Assembly (NCBI RefSeq): GCF_039541915.1
Contig: NZ_BAABHD010000076.1
Span: 33,907 to 97,906 of the forward strand
Direction of reading: 5' to 3'
Source: Nibrella saemangeumensis
Lineage (GTDB): Bacteria > Bacteroidota > Bacteroidia > Cytophagales > Spirosomataceae
Length of the DNA: 64,000 bases
In this document: in pieces, positions 42,488 through 51,133 of the stretch
How positions within the stretch are numbered: the stretch's first letter is position 1
Layout of the letters: the number at the start of each line of letters is the position of its first letter
The notes under the pieces: model-generated
Told to the model about the DNA's origin: nothing
Database searches by the model: none
Seen by the model: only the letters and a program-made list of their open reading frames with translations
Position numbers and translations under genes: made by a program

Positions 42488-42739
42488 TTAAAGAATGTCT
42501 TTTACAAAGATGCATTTCGGATGCTCTTTGATCTCAATGACAGCGATTGAACCCAGAACTCTGGCCGGACTGACCAAGGTGGCCTGAAATTGGCCACCTA
42601 CCCCATCGCGAACCCATAAACGATCCCCTACCTTGTAGGTCTGATTGAAAACGACTGCTTCAGAGAGAGCTTTCTGGATGTCGGACAAGGAGTCTTCTCT
42701 ATGATCATGCGGGTCCATGCTGACGAATTTAGGAGCCAA
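42488..42739 (-). CDS. Small protein, paralogue of the one at 41735-41956
   Basis: The 83-residue protein carries FNQTYKVGDRLWVRDGVGG ... LVSPARVLGSIAVIEIKEHP, alignable over about 55 residues with the downstream paralogue. The N-terminus (MDPHDHREDSLSDIQKAL) is polar and helical. A 16-bp perfect palindrome (ACTGCTTTAAAGCAGT, 42414-42429) follows the gene and could control the downstream pair. Confidence 0.6.
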   Translation of the reverse strand: MAPKFVSMDPHDHREDSLSDIQKALSEAVVFNQTYKVGDRLWVRDGVGGQFQATLVSPARVLGSIAVIEIKEHPKCIFVKDIL

Positions 42740-42787
42740 TATTTAACCTAAAAATATAACATGCAGAAGCTAAACTCAATAGAGCCG

Positions 42788-42979
42788 CTAAGGGCGAGGT
42801 AACAGATTGGTTGTCGCCAGGCTGGTGCTGCCTCGTAGTGCCTGCCAGATGTCGCCCGAACCAAAATTGGTTTTTTCTAAACTATGTAAAAATCCATTGA
42901 ACTGGTTAAGGAGTGTTTGTAATAGCACGATGAGAGGAATTATGATAGCCAGGAAATAAGGTTTCGTACGCAGGATGCC
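42788..42979 (-). pseudogene. Fragment of a membrane protein gene
   Basis: An open frame of 63 codons without ATG reads like protein: a hydrophobic helix (YFLAIIIPLIVLLQTLLNQF) followed by GSGDIWQALRGSTSL. A TAA lies directly upstream at 42980-42982. It may be the end of a decayed gene, or a small gene with a non-standard start. Confidence 0.4.
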
Positions 42980-43156
42980 TTAATCCACTACCAGTACCCT
43001 ATACACCCGGAGTTTGTCTTTTATTTGAGCATTTACGTCCAAAATGGACGCTGGAGGATTCGGGTTGTTGGATGATCCGCAGACAGATTCGTAATCGTTG
43101 GTCTAAAGAACAGTAGCCGCTTCACCGCTTGTGAGGGAACAGATCTTCAACAAAAA

Positions 43157-43188
43157 AGCCGGTGGCTTTCATACGATTGCCACCGGCT
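43157..43188 (-). terminator. Terminator of the Lys-rich protein gene
   Basis: AGCCGGTGGC pairs with GCCACCGGCT (10 bp, 12-nt loop) and, read on the minus strand, is followed by TTTTTT. Confidence 0.9.
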
Positions 43189-43204
43189 GGTCTTTTGTGC
43201 GAGA

Positions 43205-43537
43205 TTAGTTGTTAGGAGTTACAATTTTATCAGCTTTTTTGGTTCTGCGTTTGGCTTTCGCCTTCAGATCCTTGGCGTCACTCTTGATCTCCTTCTTAAT
43301 GGCCTTCTCACGTTTCTTCTCGGCCTTTTCTATCTTGGTTTTGGGGCTGGTGATACCCACAATCCCCTTATCTTCTTTGGCGTTTTCCAGTTTCTTCTGG
43401 GCCTTGGCCACTTTCTTTTCGGCCTTCATTTCTTTTTTGGCTTCCTTAGCCTCCTGCACGGCCTGGGCAAAAACTGTACCTGACCACATCAGGGCGGCAC
43501 TAACAGCAGCCGCCATCATTACCTTTTTCATCTTCAT
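43205..43537 (-). CDS. Secreted Lys/Ala/Glu-rich protein, 110 aa
   Basis: A clear signal peptide (about 1-24, ending TVFAQA) is followed by a nearly continuous run of K, E and A residues forming a predicted charged helix (KEMKAEKKVAKAQKKLEN). No enzymatic motif. Low complexity points to a periplasmic spacer or stress-related protein; the function is unknown. Its own promoter region lies toward the divergent receiver gene. Confidence 0.75.
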   Translation of the reverse strand: MKMKKVMMAAAVSAALMWSGTVFAQAVQEAKEAKKEMKAEKKVAKAQKKLENAKEDKGIVGITSPKTKIEKAEKKREKAIKKEIKSDAKDLKAKAKRRTKKADKIVTPNN

Positions 43538-43662
43538 AACGTTTCAGCCTGCCTCGTCGGCAAGCGTTGTTTGACGTAAACAACATAGTTACCTATCAGA
43601 TTGTTAATAAATTACGGCCAGATTATTTACCTACTTTCATATCATCCTGAAAATTAAAAAAT

Positions 43663-43670
43663 TATATTTG
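43663..43670 (+). promoter_or_regulatory. Candidate -7 box TATATTTG
   Basis: TATATTTG matches the Bacteroidota TAnnTTTG element and lies 30 nt before the receiver-domain gene. No clear TTTG -33 box is seen. Confidence 0.5.
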
Positions 43671-43699
43671 TAGAGTAACCGCCTAACTTAACCTACCTA

Positions 43700-44134
43700 A
43701 TGAGTTCCATTCGAGACCCCATCATCTACCTTGTGGACGATCAGGATGATGATCGGCAACTCCTCCATTACGAAATGGAGAAACAATGTAGTAACTGCCA
43801 TGTAATTGGCTTTGTCAGCGGAAGTAGTTTATTCGATAATCTTCAGGATGTTACCCGCCCCCGGCTCCCCAATCTGATTCTGCTAAACCTGCATGTATGC
43901 AAGGCGGAAGGGCTGGCTGTTTTAGCTTTCATCAAAACAAATCCAAACTTCAGACGTATTCCCGTTATAATGATGGCGCACAGCGCCAGTCCGGAAGAGG
44001 TAATGCAGTGTTATGATAAAGGCAGTAATGCCTTTATGGGTAAGCCGCGATCTGCCGCTGAGACCGAAACAATGGTGGCCAGAATTAAACAATATTGGCT
44101 GGATGTGGCCGAACTGCCGATGGACCTAAAATAG
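43700..44134 (+). CDS. Atypical response-regulator receiver protein
   Basis: The 144-residue protein is a stand-alone CheY-like domain: the acidic cluster VDDQDDD near 13-18 and Lys115 in MGKPRS are present. The phospho-acceptor position reads LLNLHV, with Asn63 instead of Asp, and the switch Thr/Ser position reads MMAHS with Ala93. Such receivers cannot be phosphorylated in the usual way. It may act as a protein-binding module or be constitutively active-like. No output domain and no kinase is adjacent. Confidence 0.85.
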   Translation: MSSIRDPIIYLVDDQDDDRQLLHYEMEKQCSNCHVIGFVSGSSLFDNLQDVTRPRLPNLILLNLHVCKAEGLAVLAFIKTNPNFRRIPVIMMAHSASPEEVMQCYDKGSNAFMGKPRSAAETETMVARIKQYWLDVAELPMDLK

Positions 44135-44237
44135 CCCTAAGGAAAATAACTATAAACTATATTGCCTTTGTAGAGTTTAGCGGTTAAGTAAAACTGCTTA
44201 CGGCTTATGCCTAACCCCTATGTAAAACTCCCTACAA

Positions 44238-44504
44238 ATGGTATATCTTACCTTATTAACCTGCAAAGATCAGGTTCCTCAGCGGGAGTTTATCTACGGC
44301 TCCCGCGATTTAGACCTGGATGGAGCGCTGGAATTTGTGAACCGGTTGGTCGCTGAGGGCTGGTCAATCCTCTATGTAAACCTTCAAGATCAAGATGGCC
44401 ATTGTATGTCACTGCCGGTAGCTGCTTTTGACGGTAAACCTATTCAGAGCCAAATGGCCATGTTGCAGGCGCAATGGGAAGATATCTTGAAACAGCCGAG
44501 GTAA
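44238..44504 (+). CDS. Hypothetical protein, 88 aa
   Basis: A soluble mixed alpha/beta protein (YLTLLTCKDQV; ALEFVNRLVAEGWSILYVN). It follows the receiver gene by about 100 nt on the same strand and may share its transcript. No family recognised. Confidence 0.55.
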   Translation: MVYLTLLTCKDQVPQREFIYGSRDLDLDGALEFVNRLVAEGWSILYVNLQDQDGHCMSLPVAAFDGKPIQSQMAMLQAQWEDILKQPR

Positions 44505-44663
44505 ACATATAACCAACTCCTCCATATCTGTCGCTTACCTGTTAGCTGCGCTCGGCTATCCAGCATCTTTTAAATGAAAAACCAGAATTTGTATTTATAA
44601 AAAGTAAACTAAAACATCTACATTTACCTTGTATGGTCAAATTGTACTATGAGTTAACCGTAT

Positions 44664-45116
44664 ATGGGTACGATTTATCTGATCGGGTACAAAAGGAATG
44701 TAGACACCGACACGATTATCTGGATAGAAGGCTATGGCAACTATACCAAAGTCCATTTCCTAAGCGGAGAGACTAGCCTGATTACGCAGACGCTGAAATG
44801 GTTTGAACGGAACCTGGGTAACTTCATTCGGATCAATAAGTCTGCGCTGGTGAACCCGCTTCACATCGACTGGTTAGAGCAACCCTCTCCCAACCATGCC
44901 GCCATTTGCCTTTTTAATGGGATTGAGCTGATCTTATCTCGCCGTCGTATAAAGCCTATCGTTGCCCGGCTAAAGACCTTGTCCGTTGTTAAGCGGGAGG
45001 TAACCATAGGCGAGCCAATGCGAATAAAAAAAAGACCCGGCTACAGCGCAACCGGGTTTTCCAAACCTAGTGATAAACTGATGAACTTCTCGTTACAAAG
45101 AAAGCGTAGTAAATAG
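44664..45116 (+). CDS. Stand-alone LytTR DNA-binding regulator
   Basis: The 150-residue protein is a LytTR domain without receiver: IIWIEGYGNYTKVHFLSGET, TLKWFERNLGNFIRINKSALVN and ILSRRRIKPI are characteristic. The domain binds DNA with beta-strand-loop contacts and usually regulates expression in two-component systems. It lies about 160 nt after the previous small gene, in the same orientation as the atypical receiver, so the three could form a regulatory unit. The last ~30 residues are encoded by a hairpin-containing segment (see repeat entry). Confidence 0.9.
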   Translation: MGTIYLIGYKRNVDTDTIIWIEGYGNYTKVHFLSGETSLITQTLKWFERNLGNFIRINKSALVNPLHIDWLEQPSPNHAAICLFNGIELILSRRRIKPIVARLKTLSVVKREVTIGEPMRIKKRPGYSATGFSKPSDKLMNFSLQRKRSK

Positions 45117-45173
45117 AAGGTAACCCTCCGGGAAATCATGAAAACACCGGCCACAGCGTAACCGGAGTTTCAA
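45028..45173 (+). repeat. Two similar hairpins around the LytTR gene end
   Basis: CCCGGCTACAGCGCAACCGGG (written in two halves: CCCGG, loop CTACAGCGCAA, CCGGG) lies inside the coding end at about 45038-45058, and CACCGGCCACAGCGTAACCGG-like sequence lies at about 45146-45168. Both share ACAGCGyAACCGG. The second may be a terminator and the first a duplicated copy read through by the gene. Confidence 0.45.
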
Positions 45174-45341
45174 CACAACCATACAGTACCATACTCAACT
45201 TAAAACAGGTATTTGTGAACAAACTTGAAATTAGGGTGCTTTATATTCTGAGCTAACGGGACGGCCAATCCTATGTGAAGTCTGCAAAAGCCGCCTGATG
45301 GCTTCCAAAACACAGGCTGGGGCCCTACTCAGTGAAGTCGG

Positions 45342-45605
45342 TCATAAACCTAAAATCGCATCAGCCGCCAGCCGGGCCGAACAATAGGTTACGGTGGCAC
45401 AGCTTCCGTTAGTTATTTGGATAAAAACACCTACTTGTAAGCCAGGTTCATTCCGCACGGCTATAACCAGTTCGGGTTGTTTACTATGGGAGAGTTTCAC
45501 TTCCACGGCCGTGTTGAACTCCAGACTAGTAGCCCAGTAACCACTTCGGGTGAGACCATTTTGCTCGATTAGCTCCTGCGATAAAATATAATAGACTTCC
45601 AGCAT
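45342..45605 (-). CDS. Hypothetical protein, 87 aa
   Basis: Start taken at MLEVYYILSQELIEQ; the longer open frame upstream looks non-coding. The protein has beta-strands (ELVIAVRNEPGLQVGVFIQI) and a helical end. It is convergent with the LytTR gene. On the other strand the 45235-45387 frame is open and protein-like (RPILCEVCKSRL) without ATG, which may be a remnant. Confidence 0.45.
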   Translation of the reverse strand: MLEVYYILSQELIEQNGLTRSGYWATSLEFNTAVEVKLSHSKQPELVIAVRNEPGLQVGVFIQITNGSCATVTYCSARLAADAILGL

Positions 45606-45884
45606 ATACCTGTTTTTGGTCAGTGATCCGATTAAGCAGGCACCTGTCAGAAGTACCATTCTGTGACAAAATCTGTCTGGGAACGTAAACCAATCCCAAA
45701 AGTAGCAGTTTTTAGCGTGGGCAGAGCTTTTTAAGTGCAAGAAAGAGGTGTATGAGTCTATAGATCGGGGGCAGTTTAGTAAAGACGATGGCCTTCAGCA
45801 ACTCTAGTATGAAAATTCTGTTTCCAGTGTTTAGCCAAGTCACTATATTGTCGCTTTTAACACACGGCTATTCCATTACCTATT

Positions 45885-48800
45885 GTGACGTTTACCGAAT
45901 TTGAATCCCGCTGGAAACCTGCTGGCGGAGCAGAACGCGCCAACTACGGCCTGTTTTTACAAGACCTTTGCGATTTATTAGGCGTACCCCGCCCTGACCC
46001 CACTACCGACAATCCCGCTCAGGATGCCTACGTGCTGGAAAGAGCCGTAGAATTCAACGATGGCATAAAAAAGAGTACTGGACGTATAGACCTCTACAAG
46101 CGTGGCTGTTTTGTGCTGGAGACAAAACAAGGCACAGAGACTCCCGACCAGCAGAAGGCGGTGGAACGGGCTGAACTAGGTCTGGCTCCGGAAAAACGCC
46201 GGAAAGGACATGCCGTGCGGGGTACAACCAAATGGGGGCAGATGATGGAAGCCGCCCGCCAGCAGGCTCTCGGCTATGTGCGTGCGCTCCCGGCTGATGA
46301 ACCCCGGCCGCTGTTTGTGCTGGTGGTTGATGTGGGATACTGCATTGACATCTACAGCAACTTTGCCGGTGTCGGTGATTCTTTTATCCCTTTCCCTGAC
46401 CAGACGCGCTACCGGCTGTATCTGTCAGCTTTGGAGCAGGAGAGTACGAGAGAAATGCTGCGCCAGATTTTTCTGGAACCGCGTGAACTGGACCCAAGCC
46501 GGCGGTCGGCACGGGTGACCCGCGAACTGGCTGGCTATCTGGCTGGTGTATCGACCCAATTGGAGCGGGCTGGACATGCGCCTGATACGGTGGCGCAATT
46601 TCTGATGCGCTGCCTGTTTACCATGTTCTCCGAAGACGTAGGGTTGATTCCGAAGGATTCATTTACCGGTATGCTGCGGCAGTATGCCGCGCCTGATCTT
46701 CGAGAGTTTCTGCCAGATGCGCTGCAAAACCTATGGCAGAAGATGGATACCGGTGGCTTTTCATCTGAGCTGAAAGCCCGTTTGCGTAGGTTTAACGGTA
46801 AGCTGTTCCATGATGCTACTGCCTTACCACTATCGGCTGACCAGATAGAGCTGTTGTTAAAAGCGGCTGAGGCTGATTGGACAGCTGTAGAGCCAGCTAT
46901 CTTCGGTACGCTGCTGGAACGGGCGCTTGATCCCCGCGAACGGCATAGTTTAGGCGCACACTATACCCCGCGCCGATATGTAGAACGGCTGGTATTGCCT
47001 ACGGTGCTGGAGCCGCTGCGCAGGGAGTGGACGGCTGCACAGGCGGCTGCGGCCCGGCTGCTGGAGGAGAACAAGCCAAAAGACGCACGCGCTGAACTGG
47101 TACGTTTTCTGAACCGGCTGACCTCAATCAAGATATTAGACCCTGCTTGTGGCTCCGGTAATTTCCTGTACGTAACGCTGGAACACCTCAAGCGCCTGGA
47201 GGGTGAGGTATTAGCCGCCATCAACAGCTACGGCCAGACGGGACTGCTAGAACTAGGTGGCGGGACTACCGTAAGCCCGCGCCAACTGCTGGGACTGGAG
47301 CTAAACCCCCGCGCTGCCGCCATTGCCGATGTGGTGCTGAAGATCGGTTACCTGCAATGGCACCTGCGCACCCACGGCGCCAGCGAACTGCGCGAGCCGT
47401 TGCTGGACGAGTACGAGAACATTCATCAGCAAGACGCGGTGCTGCAACACGGCACACCCGTTCCCCGGTTGGATGCCAACGGTCAACCCGTTACCCGCTG
47501 GAATGGCGTAACCACCAAAATGCATCCCGTTACCGGCCAGCCTATACCTGATGAAACCGCCCGTGTAACGGTTTATGACTACCCCAATCCTAAACCTGCC
47601 GAGTGGCCGGAAGTAGATTTCATAGTAGGAAATCCACCGTTTGTAGGGAACAAATATATGCGGGAGGCTTTGGGGGACGGCTATACTGAGGCATTACGAA
47701 AAGCGTATAAAGGCAAAGTGCCTGATTCAGCAGACCTAGTAATGTATTGGTGGCATAATGCTGCCTGTGCAGTACAAAGCGGATCTAGCGAAAGGTTTGG
47801 CTTTATTACAACTAACAGCATAAAACAAACCTATAATCGACGGGTAATGCAGCCTTTTCTTGAAGGCGACAACCCTTCGCTTGTACTTACATTTGCTATT
47901 CCTGACCATCCATGGGTTGATAGTGTGGAAGGGGCCGCAGTACGTATTGCTATGACGGTAGGAGAGGCTTTTTCAGCTAGTGCTATGGGTAAACTCATGA
48001 CAGTTCTTGAGGAAACTATTCCAGATGGTGATGAAGCTGCCGATGTATCCTTTGTTGAAAAATACGGGAAAATATATTCTGACTTGACAATCGGCTTTGA
48101 TCTTGATAGTGCTAAACCATTAAAGTCAAACGCTGGATTAAGTAGCCGGGGAGTACAACTTTATGGGGCCGGGTTTATTCTTGAGAAGGAGGCTGTTAAT
48201 TCTTTCATCAGCAAATCTTCTGTAAACCAGAACGTTATTAAGACTTATTTGAATGGTAAAGATTTTACAAGAAACAATCGTGGTGCTTACGTAATTGATT
48301 TATTTGGCCTAACAGAGCAGGAGGTTTTACAGAATTATCCAGTAGTATATCAGCATGTACTAGAACGTGTTAAGCCTGAACGAGATCAAAGTAATGAGCC
48401 AAGGGTTAAAGATAGATGGTGGCTATTTGGTCGAACTAGAGACGAGCTTAGATTAGCCCTTACAGGTTTGCACCGTTATATAGCCACAGTTGTCACAGCT
48501 AAACACAGGGTATTTTCATTTTTAGCAGGAGATATTCTTTCTGATGATGCTATCATTTCAATTGCTCTTGATGATGCATATCATTTAGGAGTCCTATCTA
48601 GCAGAATTCATATAGTATGGACTTTGGCGGCTGGTGGAGATTTAGGGGGTAATACTCCGCGTTACAATAATTCCCGATGTTTTGATCCCTTCCCTTTTCC
48701 CAATGCCACACCAGAGCAGCAAGTCCGTATTCGTGGACTAGCCGAACAATTAGACGCACATCGTAAACGCCAGCAGGCACAACACCCTACTTTGACGCTA

Positions 48801-49337
48801 ACCGATTTATACAATGTAGTGGAGAAACTGAAATCTGAAGAGCCGCTAAACGCCAAAGAGCAAACTATCAATCAGCAGGGGCTAGCGTCGGTTGTGCTGA
48901 GTCTCCATCAGCAACTAGATGCCGCCGTCGCGGAAGCCTACGGCTGGCCCACGGATTTACCGGAAGCCGAAATTCTCAACCGGCTGGTACGGCTGAACCA
49001 CGAACGCGCCCGCGAGGAACAGGCCGGGCATATCCGTTACCTGCGCCCAGCCTATCAAGCGCCTGGTCAGCAGCAACTCGGTTTAGAGCTACCTATGGCA
49101 GCAGCTACTACGGAAACAACTACTGAGGCAACCGGCCCAATGGAATGGCCGAAGGAATTGGCTCAACAGATGCAAGCTATCCGTGACGCTGTACAACAGG
49201 CCGGTCAGCCGCTTACACCTAAACAGGTTGCAGAACGGTTCCGGCGCACAAAGGCCGATAAAGTACAGCCGCTGCTCGATACACTTACTGCGCTGTCGCT
49301 GCTACGGCAAACACCGGAAGGGACATATGCAGGTTAA
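45885..49337 (+). CDS. MmeI-like single-chain restriction-modification enzyme
   Basis: The 1150-residue protein starts at GTG. Residues 60-90 hold GRIDLYKRGCFVLETKQG, a PD-(D/E)xK nuclease site (D69, E79, K81). Methyltransferase motif I ILDPACGSGNF lies at 417-427 and motif IV GNPPF at 582-586, typical of N6-adenine methyltransferases. A target-recognition region follows, then a helical C-terminus with a winged-helix-like end (TPKQVAERFRRTKADKVQPL). This is the type IIG/IIL (MmeI family) layout in which one chain cuts and methylates. The core region of about 47,620-48,690 is distinctly AT-richer than the ends. DISARM methylase DrmMI is a relative, but no DISARM genes are nearby. Confidence 0.85.
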   Translation: MTFTEFESRWKPAGGAERANYGLFLQDLCDLLGVPRPDPTTDNPAQDAYVLERAVEFNDGIKKSTGRIDLYKRGCFVLETKQGTETPDQQKAVERAELGLAPEKRRKGHAVRGTTKWGQMMEAARQQALGYVRALPADEPRPLFVLVVDVGYCIDIYSNFAGVGDSFIPFPDQTRYRLYLSALEQESTREMLRQIFLEPRELDPSRRSARVTRELAGYLAGVSTQLERAGHAPDTVAQFLMRCLFTMFSEDVGLIPKDSFTGMLRQYAAPDLREFLPDALQNLWQKMDTGGFSSELKARLRRFNGKLFHDATALPLSADQIELLLKAAEADWTAVEPAIFGTLLERALDPRERHSLGAHYTPRRYVERLVLPTVLEPLRREWTAAQAAAARLLEENKPKDARAELVRFLNRLTSIKILDPACGSGNFLYVTLEHLKRLEGEVLAAINSYGQTGLLELGGGTTVSPRQLLGLELNPRAAAIADVVLKIGYLQWHLRTHGASELREPLLDEYENIHQQDAVLQHGTPVPRLDANGQPVTRWNGVTTKMHPVTGQPIPDETARVTVYDYPNPKPAEWPEVDFIVGNPPFVGNKYMREALGDGYTEALRKAYKGKVPDSADLVMYWWHNAACAVQSGSSERFGFITTNSIKQTYNRRVMQPFLEGDNPSLVLTFAIPDHPWVDSVEGAAVRIAMTVGEAFSASAMGKLMTVLEETIPDGDEAADVSFVEKYGKIYSDLTIGFDLDSAKPLKSNAGLSSRGVQLYGAGFILEKEAVNSFISKSSVNQNVIKTYLNGKDFTRNNRGAYVIDLFGLTEQEVLQNYPVVYQHVLERVKPERDQSNEPRVKDRWWLFGRTRDELRLALTGLHRYIATVVTAKHRVFSFLAGDILSDDAIISIALDDAYHLGVLSSRIHIVWTLAAGGDLGGNTPRYNNSRCFDPFPFPNATPEQQVRIRGLAEQLDAHRKRQQAQHPTLTLTDLYNVVEKLKSEEPLNAKEQTINQQGLASVVLSLHQQLDAAVAEAYGWPTDLPEAEILNRLVRLNHERAREEQAGHIRYLRPAYQAPGQQQLGLELPMAAATTETTTEATGPMEWPKELAQQMQAIRDAVQQAGQPLTPKQVAERFRRTKADKVQPLLDTLTALSLLRQTPEGTYAG

Positions 49338-49365
49338 AGCCCCACCCTACAGCAAGTGGGGCTTT
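49336..49365. terminator. Bidirectional terminator between convergent genes
   Basis: AAAGCCCCA pairs with TGGGGCTTT (9 bp, 12-nt loop); it includes the stop codon of the restriction gene and serves the convergent esterase gene as well. Confidence 0.85.
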
Positions 49366-49371
49366 ATCAAA

Positions 49372-50529
49372 CTACTTGTTAAACGCCTTTTTAAGTTCGT
49401 CGGAAGCTAGACCCTGTGCGTCTTTCGCTTCCGGCACCACAGCCGCCATGCCAAAAAACTCGTGGGTTACGCCTTTATACTGTTTGTAAGTTACCGGAAC
49501 GCCCGCCTGTTTGAATTGATTCGACAGGGTTTCGCCCTCACTAGCCAACGGATCCAGTTCGGCGGCAATAATAGTAGTGGGAGGTAGCCCTTTGAGATCG
49601 GCCTTTACCAGAGAAATCATCGGACTAGCCCCGTCGGCCGGGCTTTTCAGATACTTCTCAAAGAACCACTTCATCAGACCGGTATTCAACGGCTTGGCCT
49701 CAGTATACTTCTGATACGATTCGGTGTTGAAGTCATACCCGGCAATGGGGTATACCAGCACCTCATGAACGGGTAACGATTGTTTTCTGTCACGCGCCAT
49801 CATACTCACGGCCGCTGCCAGATTACCTCCGGCGCTCTCGCCAACCACCGCTATCCGCTTGGGATCCCCTTTAATGGAAGCCGCATTCTTCACTACCCAC
49901 TCATAAGCTGCATAGGAATCATTATGGGCGACAGGAAACTTATGTTCGGGTGCCTGCCGGTATGCCACCGACACCACCACCGCTTCGACCTGATTGGCCA
50001 GTCCCTGTGCCGATGCGTTGTAGGTGTCCAGGTTCGCAATAACCCACCCTCCGCCGTGGTAATATACAATAACCGGATAAGCCGCTTTGCCGGTCTTAGG
50101 CGTGTACACGCGCAGATGAATGGTGCCCCCCTGTACCGAAATATCTTTCCCGCTGGTATCGACAGAAGCAGGCGGCATTGGCAGATTATTCTCCTGCATC
50201 ACGGCCATAGCCGCGTCGGCCGGTGAGGGTGCCTGGCGGGCCTGAGCAGCAGAAAGTGTAGGCAGCGGAGGAGTACCATAGCTGGTAAGTTTTTCAATGA
50301 CAACCTGCATCGGGTCAGTCATACTTGGTGCCCAGGCCGGCTCGGGTCCGGCAGGTTTCAGATCGGACGCATCGCGGGTGCTGGTTGTATCGCTATCATC
50401 ACTGGCTGTGTTCTTATTAGAACATGATAGCAACAGCATCACCAACAGGGCCGTCAGTGTCCCGCCAGTCACTACGTTTGTTATAGCTTTTTTGCCAGCC
50501 AGGCTGGAAGGGCGTGTATTCTTTTTCAT
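49372..50529 (-). CDS. Lipoprotein alpha/beta-hydrolase (HSL-like esterase)
   Basis: The 385-residue protein has a transmembrane-like segment and lipobox LLLSC (Cys36), then a hydrolase of the hormone-sensitive-lipase type: HGGGW at 158-162 (oxyanion), GESAGG with nucleophile Ser232, acid Asp326 (AAELDPLAS) and His356 (VTHEFFG). It should hydrolyse short-chain esters at the cell envelope. It lies 16 nt after the ECF sigma-factor gene on the same strand and may be in its operon. Confidence 0.9.
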   Translation of the reverse strand: MKKNTRPSSLAGKKAITNVVTGGTLTALLVMLLLSCSNKNTASDDSDTTSTRDASDLKPAGPEPAWAPSMTDPMQVVIEKLTSYGTPPLPTLSAAQARQAPSPADAAMAVMQENNLPMPPASVDTSGKDISVQGGTIHLRVYTPKTGKAAYPVIVYYHGGGWVIANLDTYNASAQGLANQVEAVVVSVAYRQAPEHKFPVAHNDSYAAYEWVVKNAASIKGDPKRIAVVGESAGGNLAAAVSMMARDRKQSLPVHEVLVYPIAGYDFNTESYQKYTEAKPLNTGLMKWFFEKYLKSPADGASPMISLVKADLKGLPPTTIIAAELDPLASEGETLSNQFKQAGVPVTYKQYKGVTHEFFGMAAVVPEAKDAQGLASDELKKAFNK

Positions 50530-50545
50530 AAATTTATTTAGAGAG

Positions 50546-51133
50546 TTAATGTGTTGATAGGACTAGCCGTAAGTTTTGAATGGCTAGCCGAAGCCGGGTT
50601 TTGACCGTACCCAGCGGCAGCCGTAAGTGTTCAGCTACTTCGTGCTGCTTATAGCCTTGAAAGTAGATCAGGTCAACCAGGACGCGGTACTTTTCCGCCA
50701 GGTGGGTATTCACCATCTGCTTCACCTCTGATGCGGAATTAGGGCTGACCACCGACAGGTACTGGACCGGGCAAGTGGCCAGGTCGTTGGCATACCGGAG
50801 CGGATTCTTTTTAGCGATGTAATCCAGTGCTGTGTGGCGGCTTATATTGAGAATCCAGGTGAAAAGCCGGCCTTGGGTGGGGTTATATTGATGGATGTTT
50901 CTCCAAACTTTAATAAAGCTGTCTTGCAGGAGATCTTCGGCCTGCGTCGGATCGTCGACCATCCGTAGTAAGATGCTAAGCAGGCTGGGGCTATAGTGCT
51001 TATACAGGGCAACAAAAGCCCAGTTATGCCCTTGCCGCAGCCCCTCTACAAGTGTACTTTCGCAATCGGGATAGGTTGGGAGTACCCGAATACAGTACTT
51101 GTTCCGATGAGTGGTTGAGTATTGATGTTGCAT
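50546..51133 (-). CDS. ECF-type RNA polymerase sigma factor
   Basis: The 195-residue protein has sigma region 2 (EDLLQDSFIKVWRNIHQY) and region 4 with a helix-turn-helix (QGYKQHEVAEHLRLPLGTVK). No anti-sigma factor follows; the next gene is the lipoprotein esterase. The protein probably directs a small extracytoplasmic stress regulon that may include the esterase. Confidence 0.95.
   Translation of the reverse strand: MQHQYSTTHRNKYCIRVLPTYPDCESTLVEGLRQGHNWAFVALYKHYSPSLLSILLRMVDDPTQAEDLLQDSFIKVWRNIHQYNPTQGRLFTWILNISRHTALDYIAKKNPLRYANDLATCPVQYLSVVSPNSASEVKQMVNTHLAEKYRVLVDLIYFQGYKQHEVAEHLRLPLGTVKTRLRLAIQNLRLVLSTH

Noticed and set aside
40127..43204. tRNA attachment site for the prophage
   Set aside because: No tRNA-like sequence could be folded by eye in this stretch.
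45885..49337. DISARM or BREX defence island
   Set aside because: Only one methyltransferase-nuclease gene is present; no helicase, DUF1998, PLD or Pgl/Brx partner nearby.
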